Shown here: positions 35,518 through 44,606 of the stretch, in pieces
Position numbering within the stretch: the stretch's first letter is position 1
How the letters are laid out: the number at the start of each line of letters is the position of its first letter
Source of the DNA: AP-15 sp963796155
GTDB lineage: Bacteria > Pseudomonadota > Alphaproteobacteria > ATCC43930 > CGMCC-115725
DNA length: 64,000 nucleotides
Reading direction: 5' to 3'
NCBI GenBank assembly: GCA_963796155.1
Contig: CAWCKT010000038.1
Span: 1-64,000 of the forward strand
Program-made: the position numbers and the translations under genes
Notes under the pieces: generated by a model
The model's input: only the letters and a program-made list of their open reading frames with translations
The model's database searches: none
Told to the model about the DNA's origin: nothing

Positions 35518-35524
35518 CGGGGTT

Positions 35525-35583
35525 TCCCTCACCCCGCGCCACGGGAGAGCCTGCCCCGGACCTGATCCGGGGGTGAGGGGCAG
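35525..35583. repeat. REP-like palindromic repeat between rpmA and obgE
   Basis: CCCTCACCCC at one end and GGGGTGAGGGG at the other form an inverted repeat, with an internal CCCCGGAcctgaTCCGGGG hairpin. It has the same CCCTCACC/GGTGAGGG ends as the elements at 4481, 39156 and 59566. Confidence 0.65.
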
Positions 35584-35587
35584 CGTG

Positions 35588-35872
35588 CTATTCGGCTGCC
35601 TCCGGCACGGGCGGCGCCGTCGGCAACGTGACCGAGACATAGGTCCGCCCGGCGCGTCCGGTATGGAACTTGACCGCGCCGCCGGTCGTCGCGAACAGCG
35701 TGTGGTCGCGGCCGATGCCGACATGCGTCCCCGGGTGGAACTTGGTGCCGCGCTGGCGCACGATGATGTTGCCGGGGACGACGATCTCACCGCCGAACTT
35801 TTTGACGCCGAGCCGCCTGCCGCGGCTGTCGCGCCCGTTGCGCGACGAACCGCCCGCTTTTTTATGCGCCAT
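35588..35872 (-). CDS. rpmA: 50S ribosomal protein L27 (94 aa)
   Basis: MAHKKAGGSSRNGRDSRGRR, LGVKKFGGE, VVPGNIIVRQRGTKFHPG and VGIGRDHTLFAT are the conserved L27 sequence. The N-terminus reaching the peptidyl-transferase centre begins directly with AHKKAGGS, with no cleaved leader. The start lies within the last codons of rplU. Confidence 0.98.
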   Translation of the reverse strand: MAHKKAGGSSRNGRDSRGRRLGVKKFGGEIVVPGNIIVRQRGTKFHPGTHVGIGRDHTLFATTGGAVKFHTGRAGRTYVSVTLPTAPPVPEAAE

Positions 35873-36215
35873 CCGTAACTCCTTCTTCCGGCTGCGGACC
35901 GCCAGCGCCTCTGATCTCGGTGATGCGCAGCACCGTCTGGTGCTGGCGATGCCCCTTCTTGCGCCGATAATTCTTCCGCCGCTGCTTTTTGAAGACGATG
36001 ATCTTGGGCGCGCGGGTCTGCTCGACGACGGTGGCGGCGACCGAAGCGCCGGCGAGCAGCGGCGTCCCCGCCGCGACCTCCGCACCCTCGCCGATCATCA
36101 GCACCTCGGCAAGCTCGATCGCCGCCCCGGGCTCGCCCGCGAGCTTCTCGACCGAAATCAAATCGTCCTTGGCGACTTTGTACTGTTTGCCGCCGGTCCG
36201 GATCACAGCGAACAT
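35862..36215 (-). CDS. rplU: 50S ribosomal protein L21 (117 aa)
   Basis: MFAVIRTGGKQYKVAKDDLI, SVEKLAGEPGA, the central beta barrel and KIIVFKKQRRKNYRRKKGHR are the conserved L21 sequence. The gene ends 11 bases inside rpmA, so L21 and L27 are translationally linked. It is the first gene of the minus-strand housekeeping operon; the promoter should lie in 36216-36450. Confidence 0.97.
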   Translation of the reverse strand: MFAVIRTGGKQYKVAKDDLISVEKLAGEPGAAIELAEVLMIGEGAEVAAGTPLLAGASVAATVVEQTRAPKIIVFKKQRRKNYRRKKGHRQHQTVLRITEIRGAGGPQPEEGVTDGA

Positions 36216-36344
36216 CACACCCGCCGATATGGTTTCTCGCAGCCCCGAGGCAACCGCCGCCAGGGCGTAGAAACGCGTCGGACGGGCCACCCCGTCCGCG
36301 AGGCGCGCACTATACGGGCACCGGCGCGCGTCCGAAAAGCGCCA

Positions 36345-36368
36345 AATTTCCCTGCCAGCAGGGAAATT
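36345..36368. other. Perfect palindrome upstream of rplU
   Basis: AATTTCCCTG and CAGGGAAATT form a perfect 10-bp stem around CCAG. It lies 130 bp upstream of the rplU start, in an otherwise gene-free stretch (36216-36647). It could be an operator, a terminator-like element or the top of an L21 leader RNA; nothing else supports one choice. Confidence 0.5.
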
Positions 36369-36647
36369 ATCGCTTTTGAACCCAAAATCGCCCGAGTCCG
36401 CCGGCGATAAACCTCGATCGATCAGGCATTTATCGCATCCGAGACCGCGCTTGACGCGTGGCGTGGCAGGGAATGTCGCGGGGAATTGGCAGCGGAGATC
36501 AGGGCCGACCGCGATCCTGCGTCGCCGCCCGAACCGGATCCGGTAACAACCCAGGGCGTGCGCGCCAGCATCGATTCGGTTATTCATGTGCACTCGCGAA
36601 GCTGACATTTTGCCCAGGATACACCGAGATTTTGGCCCGAGCATGAC

Positions 36648-36845
36648 GTGCGGGTGGGCTCAGCGCCCTGGGCTCTTGCCACCCGGGCCGAGCTCGCGTT
36701 GATCGAAGACCGGAAGGACGACACGATCAAGCTCTCGCCAAAGGACGTAAGCGGCGAGCCGGTGATGCTGCTTCCTGGCCCAGAACGCGGCTTTGACGCG
36801 GCCGACGCCGCTCTTTACCATGCGTCTAAGGAGCCGGCGGAGTGA
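36648..36845 (+). CDS. Hypothetical small protein or gene tail (65 aa)
   Basis: A GTG-initiated frame with coding-like third-position bias ends six bases before the maeB start. It reads RAELALIEDRKDDTIKLSP and ERGFDAADAALYHASKEPAE. No Shine-Dalgarno is obvious and no family is recognised. It may be the 3' end of a lost gene, or a real short gene coupled to maeB. Confidence 0.3.
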   Translation: MRVGSAPWALATRAELALIEDRKDDTIKLSPKDVSGEPVMLLPGPERGFDAADAALYHASKEPAE

Positions 36846-36850
36846 GGAGC

Positions 36851-39118
36851 ATGGACACCGGGACCATTCGGGCGACCGAAGACGAGGCGCTGCAATTTCA
36901 TTCGAGCGGGCGGCCCGGCAAGCTCTCGATCGCGCCGACCAAGCCGCTGACCACGCAGCGCGATCTGTCGCTCGCCTATTCGCCGGGTGTGGCCTTCCCC
37001 TGTCTCCACATCCATCGCCAGCCGAGTGTCGCCTTCGACTACACCTCGAAGGGGAACTTCGTCGCGGTCATTTCGAACGGTACCGCGGTCCTCGGCCTCG
37101 GCGATCTCGGGGCGCTTGCAGCAAAGCCGGTCATGGAGGGCAAGTGCGCCCTCTTCAAGCGCTTCGCCGACATCGATGCGATCGATCTCGAGATCGACAC
37201 CCGCGATGTCGACGAGTTCGTCAATTGCGTGCGCTTCCTGCACCCGGCCTTTGGCGGCATCAACCTCGAGGACATCAAGGCGCCGGAATGCTTCATCATA
37301 GAAGAGCGGTTGCGCGAGCTGCTGGACATCCCGGTGTTTCACGACGATCAGCACGGCACCGCGATCATCGCCGCGGCCGGGCTGATCAACGCGCTCCACC
37401 TGACGGGCCGTACGCTCGACCGGGTGAAGATGGTCGTCAACGGTGCCGGGGCGGCCTCGATCGCCTGCGTCGATCTGTTGAAGACGATGGGTCTGCCGCC
37501 GGCGAACGTCGTGCTGTGCGACACCAGAGGCGTCATCTACCGCGGCCGCACCGACGGCATGAACCAGTGGAAGTCGGCCCACGCGGTCGAGACCACGGCG
37601 CGCACACTGACCGAAGCGATCGAGGGAGCTGACGTCTTTTTCGGCCTTTCGGCCAAGGGGGCGGTCGACCGGGCGATGGTGCGCGCGATGGCGGAGAAGC
37701 CGATCATCTTCGCGATGGCCAACCCCGACCCCGAGATCACCCCGGAAGAAGTGCGCGCCGTCCGCTCCGACGCAATCATCGCCACCGGGCGTTCCGACTA
37801 TCCGAACCAGGTCAACAACGTCCTGGGTTTCCCCTACATCTTTCGCGGCGCCCTCGACGTGCGCGCCTCGACGATCAACGACGCGATGAAGATCGCCGCG
37901 GCCGAAGCATTGGCCCGGCTCGCGCGCGAGGACGTGCCCGACGAGGTCGCCGCCGCCTACTCCGGCGAGCGCCTGACCTACGGACCCGACTACATCATCC
38001 CGGCACCGTTCGACCCGCGGCTGATTTGGGCGGTGCCCTCGGCCGTCGCCAAGGCGGCGATGGATTCCGGCGTCGCCCGCAATCCGATTCTCGACATGGA
38101 CGCCTACAAGCGGGCGTTGCGCGCCCGTCTCGACCCGACCGCCGCGGGGCTCGAGCTGATCTTCGAACGGGTGCGCGCCGAGCCGAAGCGCGTCGTCTTC
38201 GCCGAGGGCGAAGACGAAAAGACGATCCGCGCGGCACTCCTATTCAGGGAGAGCGGTTACGGGACGCCGGTGCTGGTGGGCCGCGAAGAACGCATCCAGT
38301 CGACGATGTCGGCGATGGGTCTGAGCTCGCCCGAGGGTCTCGAGATCCACAATGCCCGGCTGTCGCACCACAACAAGCGCTACACCGATTTTCTATATGC
38401 GCGCCAACAGCGTCACGGAATGCTGTACCGCGATTGCCAGCGCATGGTGAACCAGGACCGCAACGTATTTGCCGCCTGCATGGTCGCCTGCGCCGACGCC
38501 GATGCGATGGTGACCGGGGTCACCCGCAACTCGTTTGATGCGCTCGACGAGGTCTCCCGGGTGATCGCGGTCAAGCCCGACTGCGTGCTGTTCGGCCTGA
38601 CGATATTGCTCGCGCGCGAGAGAACCGTGCTGCTCGCCGACACCCTGGTCCACGAGGTGCCGAGCTCGGCCCAACTCGCCGATATCGCGATCCAGGCGGT
38701 GGCGAAGGCCCACCAGCTCGGGCTGGAGCCGCGGGTGGCGCTGTTGTCCTATTCGAATTTCGGCAATCCGATGGGCAAGGATGTTGAGCGCGTGCGCGAT
38801 GCGGTGGCGCTGCTCGATCAGCGTCAGGTCGGGTTCGAGTATGACGGCGAGATGAGCGCCGATGTGGCACTCGACGAGGGGCTGATGCGACGGCTCTACC
38901 CGTTCTGCCGGCTCGCCGGCCCGGCCAACATCCTGGTCATGCCCGAATTGCACAGCGCCAACATCGCGGCCAAGCTGTTGCCGCAACTCGGCGGCGGGAC
39001 GGTCGTTGGACCTTTGCTGCTCGGCCTTTCGCACCCCGTCCAGATTGTCAACATGGGTGCCACGGTGTCTGATCTGGTCAATCTCGCCGCCCTTTCGGCG
39101 CACGACGCGATCCGCTGA
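36851..39118 (+). CDS. maeB: NADP-dependent malic enzyme with C-terminal phosphotransacetylase domain (755 aa)
   Basis: This enzyme decarboxylates malate to pyruvate with NADP+. The malic domain has DLSLAYSPGVAFPC, ISNGTAVLGLGDLGALAAKP and HDDQHGTAIIAAAGLINAL. The NAD(P)-binding domain has VVNGAGAASIACVDLL and FAMANPDPEITPEE. The C-terminal 330 residues are a Pta-like domain (VVFAEGEDEKTIRAALLF, TRNSFDALDEVSRVI) that is regulatory in MaeB enzymes. ATG 36851 follows GGAGTGAGGAGC. Confidence 0.96.
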   Translation: MDTGTIRATEDEALQFHSSGRPGKLSIAPTKPLTTQRDLSLAYSPGVAFPCLHIHRQPSVAFDYTSKGNFVAVISNGTAVLGLGDLGALAAKPVMEGKCALFKRFADIDAIDLEIDTRDVDEFVNCVRFLHPAFGGINLEDIKAPECFIIEERLRELLDIPVFHDDQHGTAIIAAAGLINALHLTGRTLDRVKMVVNGAGAASIACVDLLKTMGLPPANVVLCDTRGVIYRGRTDGMNQWKSAHAVETTARTLTEAIEGADVFFGLSAKGAVDRAMVRAMAEKPIIFAMANPDPEITPEEVRAVRSDAIIATGRSDYPNQVNNVLGFPYIFRGALDVRASTINDAMKIAAAEALARLAREDVPDEVAAAYSGERLTYGPDYIIPAPFDPRLIWAVPSAVAKAAMDSGVARNPILDMDAYKRALRARLDPTAAGLELIFERVRAEPKRVVFAEGEDEKTIRAALLFRESGYGTPVLVGREERIQSTMSAMGLSSPEGLEIHNARLSHHNKRYTDFLYARQQRHGMLYRDCQRMVNQDRNVFAACMVACADADAMVTGVTRNSFDALDEVSRVIAVKPDCVLFGLTILLARERTVLLADTLVHEVPSSAQLADIAIQAVAKAHQLGLEPRVALLSYSNFGNPMGKDVERVRDAVALLDQRQVGFEYDGEMSADVALDEGLMRRLYPFCRLAGPANILVMPELHSANIAAKLLPQLGGGTVVGPLLLGLSHPVQIVNMGATVSDLVNLAALSAHDAIR

Positions 39119-39155
39119 TCGCGTCTGCCGCGACTGTGACGGCGGAAGCGGACCC

Positions 39156-39272
39156 CCACCCTCCCGCTGACGCGGGTCCGCTGGCGCGTCTCAGACGCGC
39201 CAGCCGACAGGCGCGGGCACGCGCGCGCCGAGAGGGCTCGCGTGGCCACAGGGGAGGAAAGGGGTGGGGGCG
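39156..39272. repeat. REP-like repeat between maeB and phoR
   Basis: CCCCCACCC at 39156 and GGGGTGGGGG near 39261 form outer arms. Inside is a perfect 11-bp stem, CTGGCGCGTCT pairing with AGACGCGCCAG (39181-39203). The phoR frame is open through this element, but the arginine-rich product it would encode is not part of the kinase. Confidence 0.65.
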
Positions 39273-39279
39273 CGGCGCG

Positions 39280-40675
39280 ATGCTCGCCTTGATCGCGTCG
39301 GCGCCCGGGTTGATCGTCCTCGCGGCCCTCTCGGGTTGGGGCGTCCTCGCCGCCGGTCCGGCGCTGATTGCAGGCGCTGCGATCCTTCTCTTGACGGGGC
39401 TCATCGTCGGTCGCCCGGTGATCGAACTGACGATAGTGCGGGACGCGGTCGATGCCCTCGCTGCGGATGACGAGGCGGTGGAGGCGGTGTCGCGGCCCAG
39501 GCTGGCCCGGCTCGCGGGTGAGCTGTGGCTCGCGATCCTCAGGCTGACGCGGATCTGGCGCGAGCGCGTCGGTACCGCCGAAGCGCGGCTCGCCGCCGCG
39601 GAAGCTGTCATTGCCGCGGTCCCCGACCCGCTCATTCTCCTCGACGACGGGCGGCGGGTGGTCCGAGCCAATGCGCAGGCGGCCTCGCTCCTCGGCGCCG
39701 TCGACGGATCGCGCGACCTTGCCGCGGTGCTGCGCAACCCCGCGGTGCTGGCCGCCGCAGATGCGGTGCTGCGCGGCGAGGCGGCACGCGTGGTCGATTT
39801 CACGGTCACCCTCCCGATCGAGCGGCAGCTGCGGGCCCGTTTTGCCCGTATCGACCGCCCGTCGCTCGATGGTGCCGTCGCGGTGCTGACCCTGCACGAC
39901 ATCACCCAGCTCAAACGCGCCGAGCAGATGCGCGCCGACTTCATTGCCAATGCGAGCCATGAGCTGCGCACGCCGCTGACCACCTTGACCGGCTTTATCG
40001 AAACCTTGCGCGGCCCGGCGCGCGAGGATGCCGAAGCGCGCGAGCGGTTTCTCGCGATCATGCACGAGCAGGCCGCCCGCATGATCCGGCTGGTCGAGGA
40101 TCTGTTGTCGCTGTCGCGGATCGAGCTCAACGAGCATGTGATGCCGCAGGGCCGCGTCGCGCTCGGACGGCTGCTGCGTCACCTCGCCGACACGCTGGAA
40201 TTGCGCGCCGGCGAGCGCGGAATGTGCATACGTCTGGACCTGCCGCTCGATCTTCCCGAAGTGCTGGGCGACCGCGACGAACTCGCCCAGGTTTTTCAAA
40301 ATCTCGTCGACAACGCCATCAAATACGGTCGCGCCGGCAGCGAGATCACGGTCGCCGCGCGCGACCGGTGTCCGGCCTTCCCACAGTGATGGCGCAGAGA
40401 ACCCCTTCGTTTCGGTAGCAGTGCGCGATCGGGGCGAGGGCATCGCGCGCGAGCACCTGCCGCGTCTGACCGAGCGGTTCTACCGCATCGATACCGCGCG
40501 CTCGCGAGAGATGGGCGGGACCGGGCTCGGGCTCGCGATCGTCAAGCACATCCTCAACCGCCACCGCGGCTTTCTCGAAATCGACAGCACCCTCGGCTCG
40601 GGCTCGGTGTTCACCGTCTTCCTGCGCTCCCACCCTGCCGCATCGCCGGGACCATGCTCGGACAGCGCGTCCTAG
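39280..40675 (+). pseudogene. phoR: PhoR-type sensor histidine kinase, frameshifted before the ATPase G boxes
   Basis: Two membrane helices (LIASAPGLIVLAALSGWGVL, LIAGAAILLLTGLIVG) precede a PAS-like domain (AVIAAVPDPLILLDDGRRVV). The DHp box is FIANASHELRTPLTTLTGF, with the phospho-accepting histidine, and the N box is VFQNLVDNAIKYG. The frame then ends at 40389. The remaining G boxes (VRDRGEGI, RFYRIDTARSREMGGTGLGL) lie in another frame to 40675. One base change near 40370 separates them. The domain order and nearby pst/phoB genes identify PhoR; without repair, the kinase would lack part of its ATP lid. Confidence 0.85.
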
Positions 40676-40779
40676 GAGCGCTTGGGCCTCACTTCCCGGC
40701 TCCCTGCCCCGCCCACGCCTCGCGTCCTTCCTTAACTACGAGCCAGAGGACCTCTTTCGGCCGCGGCGGATTATTCCGA

Positions 40780-40801
40780 CTATCATAGAAACTTCATATT
40801 G
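40780..40801 (+). promoter_or_regulatory. Pho-box-like direct repeat upstream of aioBA
   Basis: CTATCAT (40780-40786), AGAA, ACTTCAT (40791-40797), ATTG: two 7-bp half-sites separated by A/T-rich 4-bp spacers, an 11-bp period. This is the architecture of the PhoB site (consensus half-site CTGTCAT). It lies about 80 bp upstream of the aioB start. Confidence 0.55.
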
Positions 40802-40844
40802 CCCCGTTCCTTCGGTAGGCGGTATATCATCGAAATATGGAAAT

Positions 40845-40860
40845 GTCCCTGTACAGGGAC
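40845..40860. promoter_or_regulatory. Perfect 16-bp palindrome in the aioB leader
   Basis: GTCCCTGTACAGGGAC is a perfect dyad, 21 bp before the chosen aioB start codon and downstream of the Pho-box-like repeat. It could be an operator or a leader hairpin. Its presence argues against the upstream ATG at 40837 being the true start. Confidence 0.5.
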
Positions 40861-40881
40861 CGAGAAGAACGGGAGGAAGCG

Positions 40882-41409
40882 ATGGAGAGCTGCAATCGAC
40901 TTGTCGAATTCGGCCGGCGCCAGTTTCTCCGTGGCGGGGCAACCGCGGCTGCTGCGACGGTCGCCGCCGGGATAATTCCCCAACGCGCCGACGCGACCCC
41001 GGCCCTTGCTCGCATCACCTATCCGAGCACGAAGCTGGCCAACGTCAAAGACCTTAAAGTCGACGACCCGGTCCAGATCGCCTATCCCGATAAGGACTCG
41101 CCCGGAGTGATCATCAAGCTGGGTCGCATGGTCGAGGGCGGCGTCGGACCTGACGGCGACATCGTAGCCTTTTCGACGCTCTGCCCGCACAAGGGCTATC
41201 CGCTCGGTTATGTCGCTGCCGACAAAACGCTCAATTGCCCGGGCCACTACTCGCAATTCGACTGCGAGAAGGGAGGCCTGGAGATCTGGGGCCACGCGAC
41301 GCAAAACCTGCCGCAGTTTCGGCTGCGCGTCGCCAGCAATGGCGACATCTTCGCCGAGGGCGCTGACGAGCTGATCTACGGCCGCCTCAGCAATACCCTG
41401 ACAGCGTGA
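40882..41409 (+). CDS. aioB: Arsenite oxidase small (Rieske) subunit AioB (175 aa)
   Basis: AioB is the periplasmic 2Fe-2S subunit that passes electrons from the molybdenum subunit to cytochrome or azurin. The Rieske ligands are in STLCPHKGYPLGY and LNCPGHYSQFD (C-x-H, C-x2-H). The Tat signal is RRQFLRGGATAAAATVAAGI; it exports the AioAB complex. ATG 40882 has GGAGG five bases upstream and is preferred over 40837. It lies 13 bp before aioA. The usual regulators aioXSR are not present in the window. Confidence 0.94.
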   Translation: MESCNRLVEFGRRQFLRGGATAAAATVAAGIIPQRADATPALARITYPSTKLANVKDLKVDDPVQIAYPDKDSPGVIIKLGRMVEGGVGPDGDIVAFSTLCPHKGYPLGYVAADKTLNCPGHYSQFDCEKGGLEIWGHATQNLPQFRLRVASNGDIFAEGADELIYGRLSNTLTA

Positions 41410-41422
41410 GGGGGGACGAACG

Positions 41423-43882
41423 ATGGCTTACAAGCGCAACATCGATCGCCTGCCAATTCCGCCCAAGGACGCGAAAGTGCAGAACGTCACTTGCCCCTTC
41501 TGCATTGTCGGTTGCGGCTACAAGGCGATCAGCTGGGACGTCGACAAGCAGGGCAGCCCCAAGGCAACAGATAACATCTTCGGCGTCGATCTCACCCACC
41601 AACAGGAGGCGGAGACCGCAAACTGGTTCTCGCCGGCCATGTACAATATCGTCAAGCAAAACGGCCGCGATGTGCAGCTCGTCATCAAGCCCGACAAGGA
41701 TTGTGAGGTAAATTCCGGCCTTGGCTCGATCCGCGGTGCACGCCAAGGGGAACTCTCCTACTCGACGATCACCGGCACGCAGGGTCAACGGCTCACCGAG
41801 CCGCTCGTCTATCGCTACGGGCGCATGCTTCCGACCTCCTGGGATGACGCGCTGTGGCTCGCCGCCGAAGTGACCCGCCGCGTCGTCGAGCAGCAGGGGG
41901 AGGATGGTCTGATCGTGTCCGCCTTTGACCATGGCGGGGCCGGCGGCGGTTACGAAAACACCTGGGCGACCGGCAAGCTCTATTTCGAGAGCATGAAAAT
42001 CAAGAACATCCGCATCCACAATCGCCCCGCCTACAATTCCGAGGTCCACGCGACCCGCGACATGGGGGTGGGCGAGCTGAACAATTGCTATGAGGACGCC
42101 GAGTTTGCCGACACGATCGTCGCCGTTGGGACGAACGCCCTCGAAACCCAGACGAATTATTTCCTCAATCACTGGCTGACCAACCTGCGCGGCACCACGG
42201 CCGACAAAAAGCGCCAGCAGCTTCCGAACGAGCCGCATGAAGCGACGCGGGTCGTCATCATCGACCCGAGGCGCACGGTAACCGTCAATGCCTGCGAGGA
42301 CGCGGCCGGAAAGGGAAACGTCCTTCATCTGGCGCTCGAGTCCGGCACCGATTTGATCCTCTTCAACGCGCTGATGACCGAGATCGCGGCGAAGGGATGG
42401 CTCGATCGCGATTTCATCGGGAAATCGACGAGCGGCTTCGACGAGATGGTCGCTGCGAACAAGGTCGGCATCGATGAGGCTGCTCGCGTCACGGGTCTGA
42501 AACCCGCGGACATTCAAATGGCTGCGAGCTGGATTGCCGAACCCAAGCAGGGCGGTGCCCGCAGACGGACGATGTTCGCCTATGAGAAGGGCCTGATCTG
42601 GGGCAACGACAATTACCGGACCAACGGCGCTCTCGTGAATATCGCGCTGGCAACCGGCAATGTCGGGCGCCCGGGGGGCGGGTGCGTCCGCATGGGCGGC
42701 CATCAGGAAGGCTATGTCAGGCCCGACTACCCCGGTGGAAAGCCGGCACCTTATGTCGATCAGCTGTTAATCGACGGTAAAGGCGGTGTCCACCACATCT
42801 GGGCGTGCGACCACTTGAAGACGACGCTCAACGCGATGGAATTCGGGCGCGTTTACAAGAAGCGGACCGACCTTGTGAAATACGCGATGAACGACATACC
42901 CTACGGCGATCGCGATCGCATGGTCGACGCGATCATGGGCGCTATCCGGCAGGGCGGTCTCTTCAGCATTGACGTCGACATTGTGCCGACAAAGATCGGC
43001 CAGGACGCGCACATCGTGCTACCCGCGGCGACCTCGGGTGAGATGAACCTCACTTCGATGAACGGGGAGCGGCGGATGCGGCTCACCGAGCGCTATATGG
43101 ATCCCCCGGGGAGTTCGAAACCCGACTGCCTGATCGTCGCCGGGCTGGCCCAAGCCCTCGAAAAATCGTGGCGGGGGGCGGGCAAGAACGACATTGCCGA
43201 CAAGTTCAAGGGCTATGACTGGAAGACCGAAGAAGACGCCTTCATGGATGGCTACCACCAGCACGCCGACGGTGGGAAGTTCGTGACCTACGAACGGCTG
43301 CGCGTGATGGGAACAAACGGCTTCCAGGAGCCCGCCGTCGACTTCAAGGATGGGAAGATAATCGGGACCAAGCGTCTCTACGCGGACGGAAAATTCGGCA
43401 AAGAGGGCAAGGCCAAGTTCATGGCGACCCAGTGGCGGGGGCTCGAAGCGCCCGGCAAACAGCAAGAGAAGGAGAAATTTCCGTACCTCGTCAACAACGG
43501 GCGGGCCAATCACGTCTGGCAGTCGATCTATCTCGATCAGGACAATGATTTTGTGATGGATCGCTGGCCGCTCCCCTTCCTCGAATTGAATCCGGACGAC
43601 ATGAAGGAATTGGGGCTCAACGCCGGCGATCTCGTCGAGGTCTACAACGAGAATGGCTCGACGCAGGCGATGGTCCAGCCGCGGCCGACGGCAAAGCGCA
43701 AGCAGACCTTCATGCTGTTCGCCTACCCGACCGGTACGGTGGGAAACGTCGTATCTAAGGGCGTCAACGAGCTCATTATCCCGAACTACAAGCAGACCTG
43801 GGCCAATATCCGCAAGATCGCCGACGCGCCCGAGGCGACGCGCCACCTGACGTTTAAATCCCAGGAATACACGACGGGCTGA
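41423..43882 (+). CDS. aioA: Arsenite oxidase large (molybdopterin) subunit AioA (819 aa)
   Basis: AioA oxidises arsenite to arsenate at a bis-MGD molybdenum centre in the periplasm. VTCPFCIVGCGYKAISWDV near residue 22 supplies C-x2-C-x3-C. A serine 70 residues after the last cysteine (SGLGSIRGARQGELSYS) matches the 3Fe-4S arrangement of Aio rather than the four-cysteine type. Further family segments are NRPAYNSEVHATRDMGVGEL, FAYEKGLIWGNDNYRTNGAL and GRPGGGCVRMGGHQEGYVRP. The length is normal for AioA. Substrate assignment is supported by the ars genes alongside. Confidence 0.95.
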   Translation: MAYKRNIDRLPIPPKDAKVQNVTCPFCIVGCGYKAISWDVDKQGSPKATDNIFGVDLTHQQEAETANWFSPAMYNIVKQNGRDVQLVIKPDKDCEVNSGLGSIRGARQGELSYSTITGTQGQRLTEPLVYRYGRMLPTSWDDALWLAAEVTRRVVEQQGEDGLIVSAFDHGGAGGGYENTWATGKLYFESMKIKNIRIHNRPAYNSEVHATRDMGVGELNNCYEDAEFADTIVAVGTNALETQTNYFLNHWLTNLRGTTADKKRQQLPNEPHEATRVVIIDPRRTVTVNACEDAAGKGNVLHLALESGTDLILFNALMTEIAAKGWLDRDFIGKSTSGFDEMVAANKVGIDEAARVTGLKPADIQMAASWIAEPKQGGARRRTMFAYEKGLIWGNDNYRTNGALVNIALATGNVGRPGGGCVRMGGHQEGYVRPDYPGGKPAPYVDQLLIDGKGGVHHIWACDHLKTTLNAMEFGRVYKKRTDLVKYAMNDIPYGDRDRMVDAIMGAIRQGGLFSIDVDIVPTKIGQDAHIVLPAATSGEMNLTSMNGERRMRLTERYMDPPGSSKPDCLIVAGLAQALEKSWRGAGKNDIADKFKGYDWKTEEDAFMDGYHQHADGGKFVTYERLRVMGTNGFQEPAVDFKDGKIIGTKRLYADGKFGKEGKAKFMATQWRGLEAPGKQQEKEKFPYLVNNGRANHVWQSIYLDQDNDFVMDRWPLPFLELNPDDMKELGLNAGDLVEVYNENGSTQAMVQPRPTAKRKQTFMLFAYPTGTVGNVVSKGVNELIIPNYKQTWANIRKIADAPEATRHLTFKSQEYTTG

Positions 43883-43904
43883 CTCGCCACAGAGCGGCTT
43901 GGGA

Positions 43905-44606
43905 TCAAGGCCGACGCCCTTCCGTGCGGTGCAGCAGCGGTAGCGCCAAAGCGAGACCGATCAGCTGCGCGAGAATAAAGCCTGGCGCGTCGGCCGGGCG
44001 GATGCCGGCGAATGTATCGCTGAGCGAGCGGGCGATCGTCACGGCCGGGTTGGCGAACGATGTCGAAGCGGTAAACCAATAGGCGCCGGTGATGTAAGCC
44101 CCGACGGCAAAGGCCGTCACCGGCTCGCGGTGCGCGCGGCAGCCCCAGATGACGGTCAGCAGGCCGAATGTCGCTACGACCTCGGCGATCCACTGAGGAA
44201 GTCCGGTGCGCGCATGCTGCGAGAGCTGCCAGATCGGCAGGTCGAACATGATATGGGCGAGCCATACGCCGAGGATGGCACCCACAATCTGGGCGGCGAT
44301 GTAGGCCGGCACCGCGTGCCAGCGCAGTCCCTCCGTTGCCGCTGCGGCGAGTGTCACAACCGGGTTCATATGGGCGCCCGATTGCGGCCCGAAGGCGAGG
44401 ATCAGCGCCACGAGCGCGCCACCGGTGGCGATCGCGTTCGCAAGCAGGGCGAGGCCCACATTTCCGCCGCATAGCCGCTCGGCCATGATGCCCGAGCCGA
44501 CGACCGCGATCAGCAGAAAGGCCGTGGCGACGAGCTCGATGAAAGCCTCGCGCACGACGGGGCGGCTTAGCGCATGCCGCCGCGCCGCGGCCGCGATCGA
44601 GGTCAC
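43905..44606 (-). CDS. aqpS: Aquaglyceroporin-like channel in ars operon, AqpS-type (233 aa)
   Basis: This is a MIP-family channel with six membrane helices. The two NPA-type boxes are HMNPVVTLAAAA (NPV) and SFANPAVTIARS (NPA). It is the last gene of arsR-arsI-arsC-aqpS and starts with GTG overlapping the arsC stop (GTGA). In Sinorhizobium meliloti AqpS lets arsenite made by ArsC diffuse out, replacing an arsenite pump. No arsB or acr3 is present here, so the same role is inferred. Confidence 0.9.
   Translation of the reverse strand: MTSIAAAARRHALSRPVVREAFIELVATAFLLIAVVGSGIMAERLCGGNVGLALLANAIATGGALVALILAFGPQSGAHMNPVVTLAAAATEGLRWHAVPAYIAAQIVGAILGVWLAHIMFDLPIWQLSQHARTGLPQWIAEVVATFGLLTVIWGCRAHREPVTAFAVGAYITGAYWFTASTSFANPAVTIARSLSDTFAGIRPADAPGFILAQLIGLALALPLLHRTEGRRP

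Noticed and set aside
39136..39279. N-terminal extension of PhoR
   Set aside because: It is encoded by a REP-like repeat and yields an arginine-rich stretch not seen in PhoR; the ATG at 39280 directly precedes the membrane helices.
38896..40443. Very long minus-strand frame opposite maeB and phoR
   Set aside because: Arginine/glycine/histidine-rich antisense shadow of conserved kinase and malic enzyme sequence.
40676..40881. Sigma-54 promoter for aioBA as in Agrobacterium
   Set aside because: No GG-N10-GC arrangement with the TGGCAC/TTGC context was found; the Pho-box-like repeat is the better signal.
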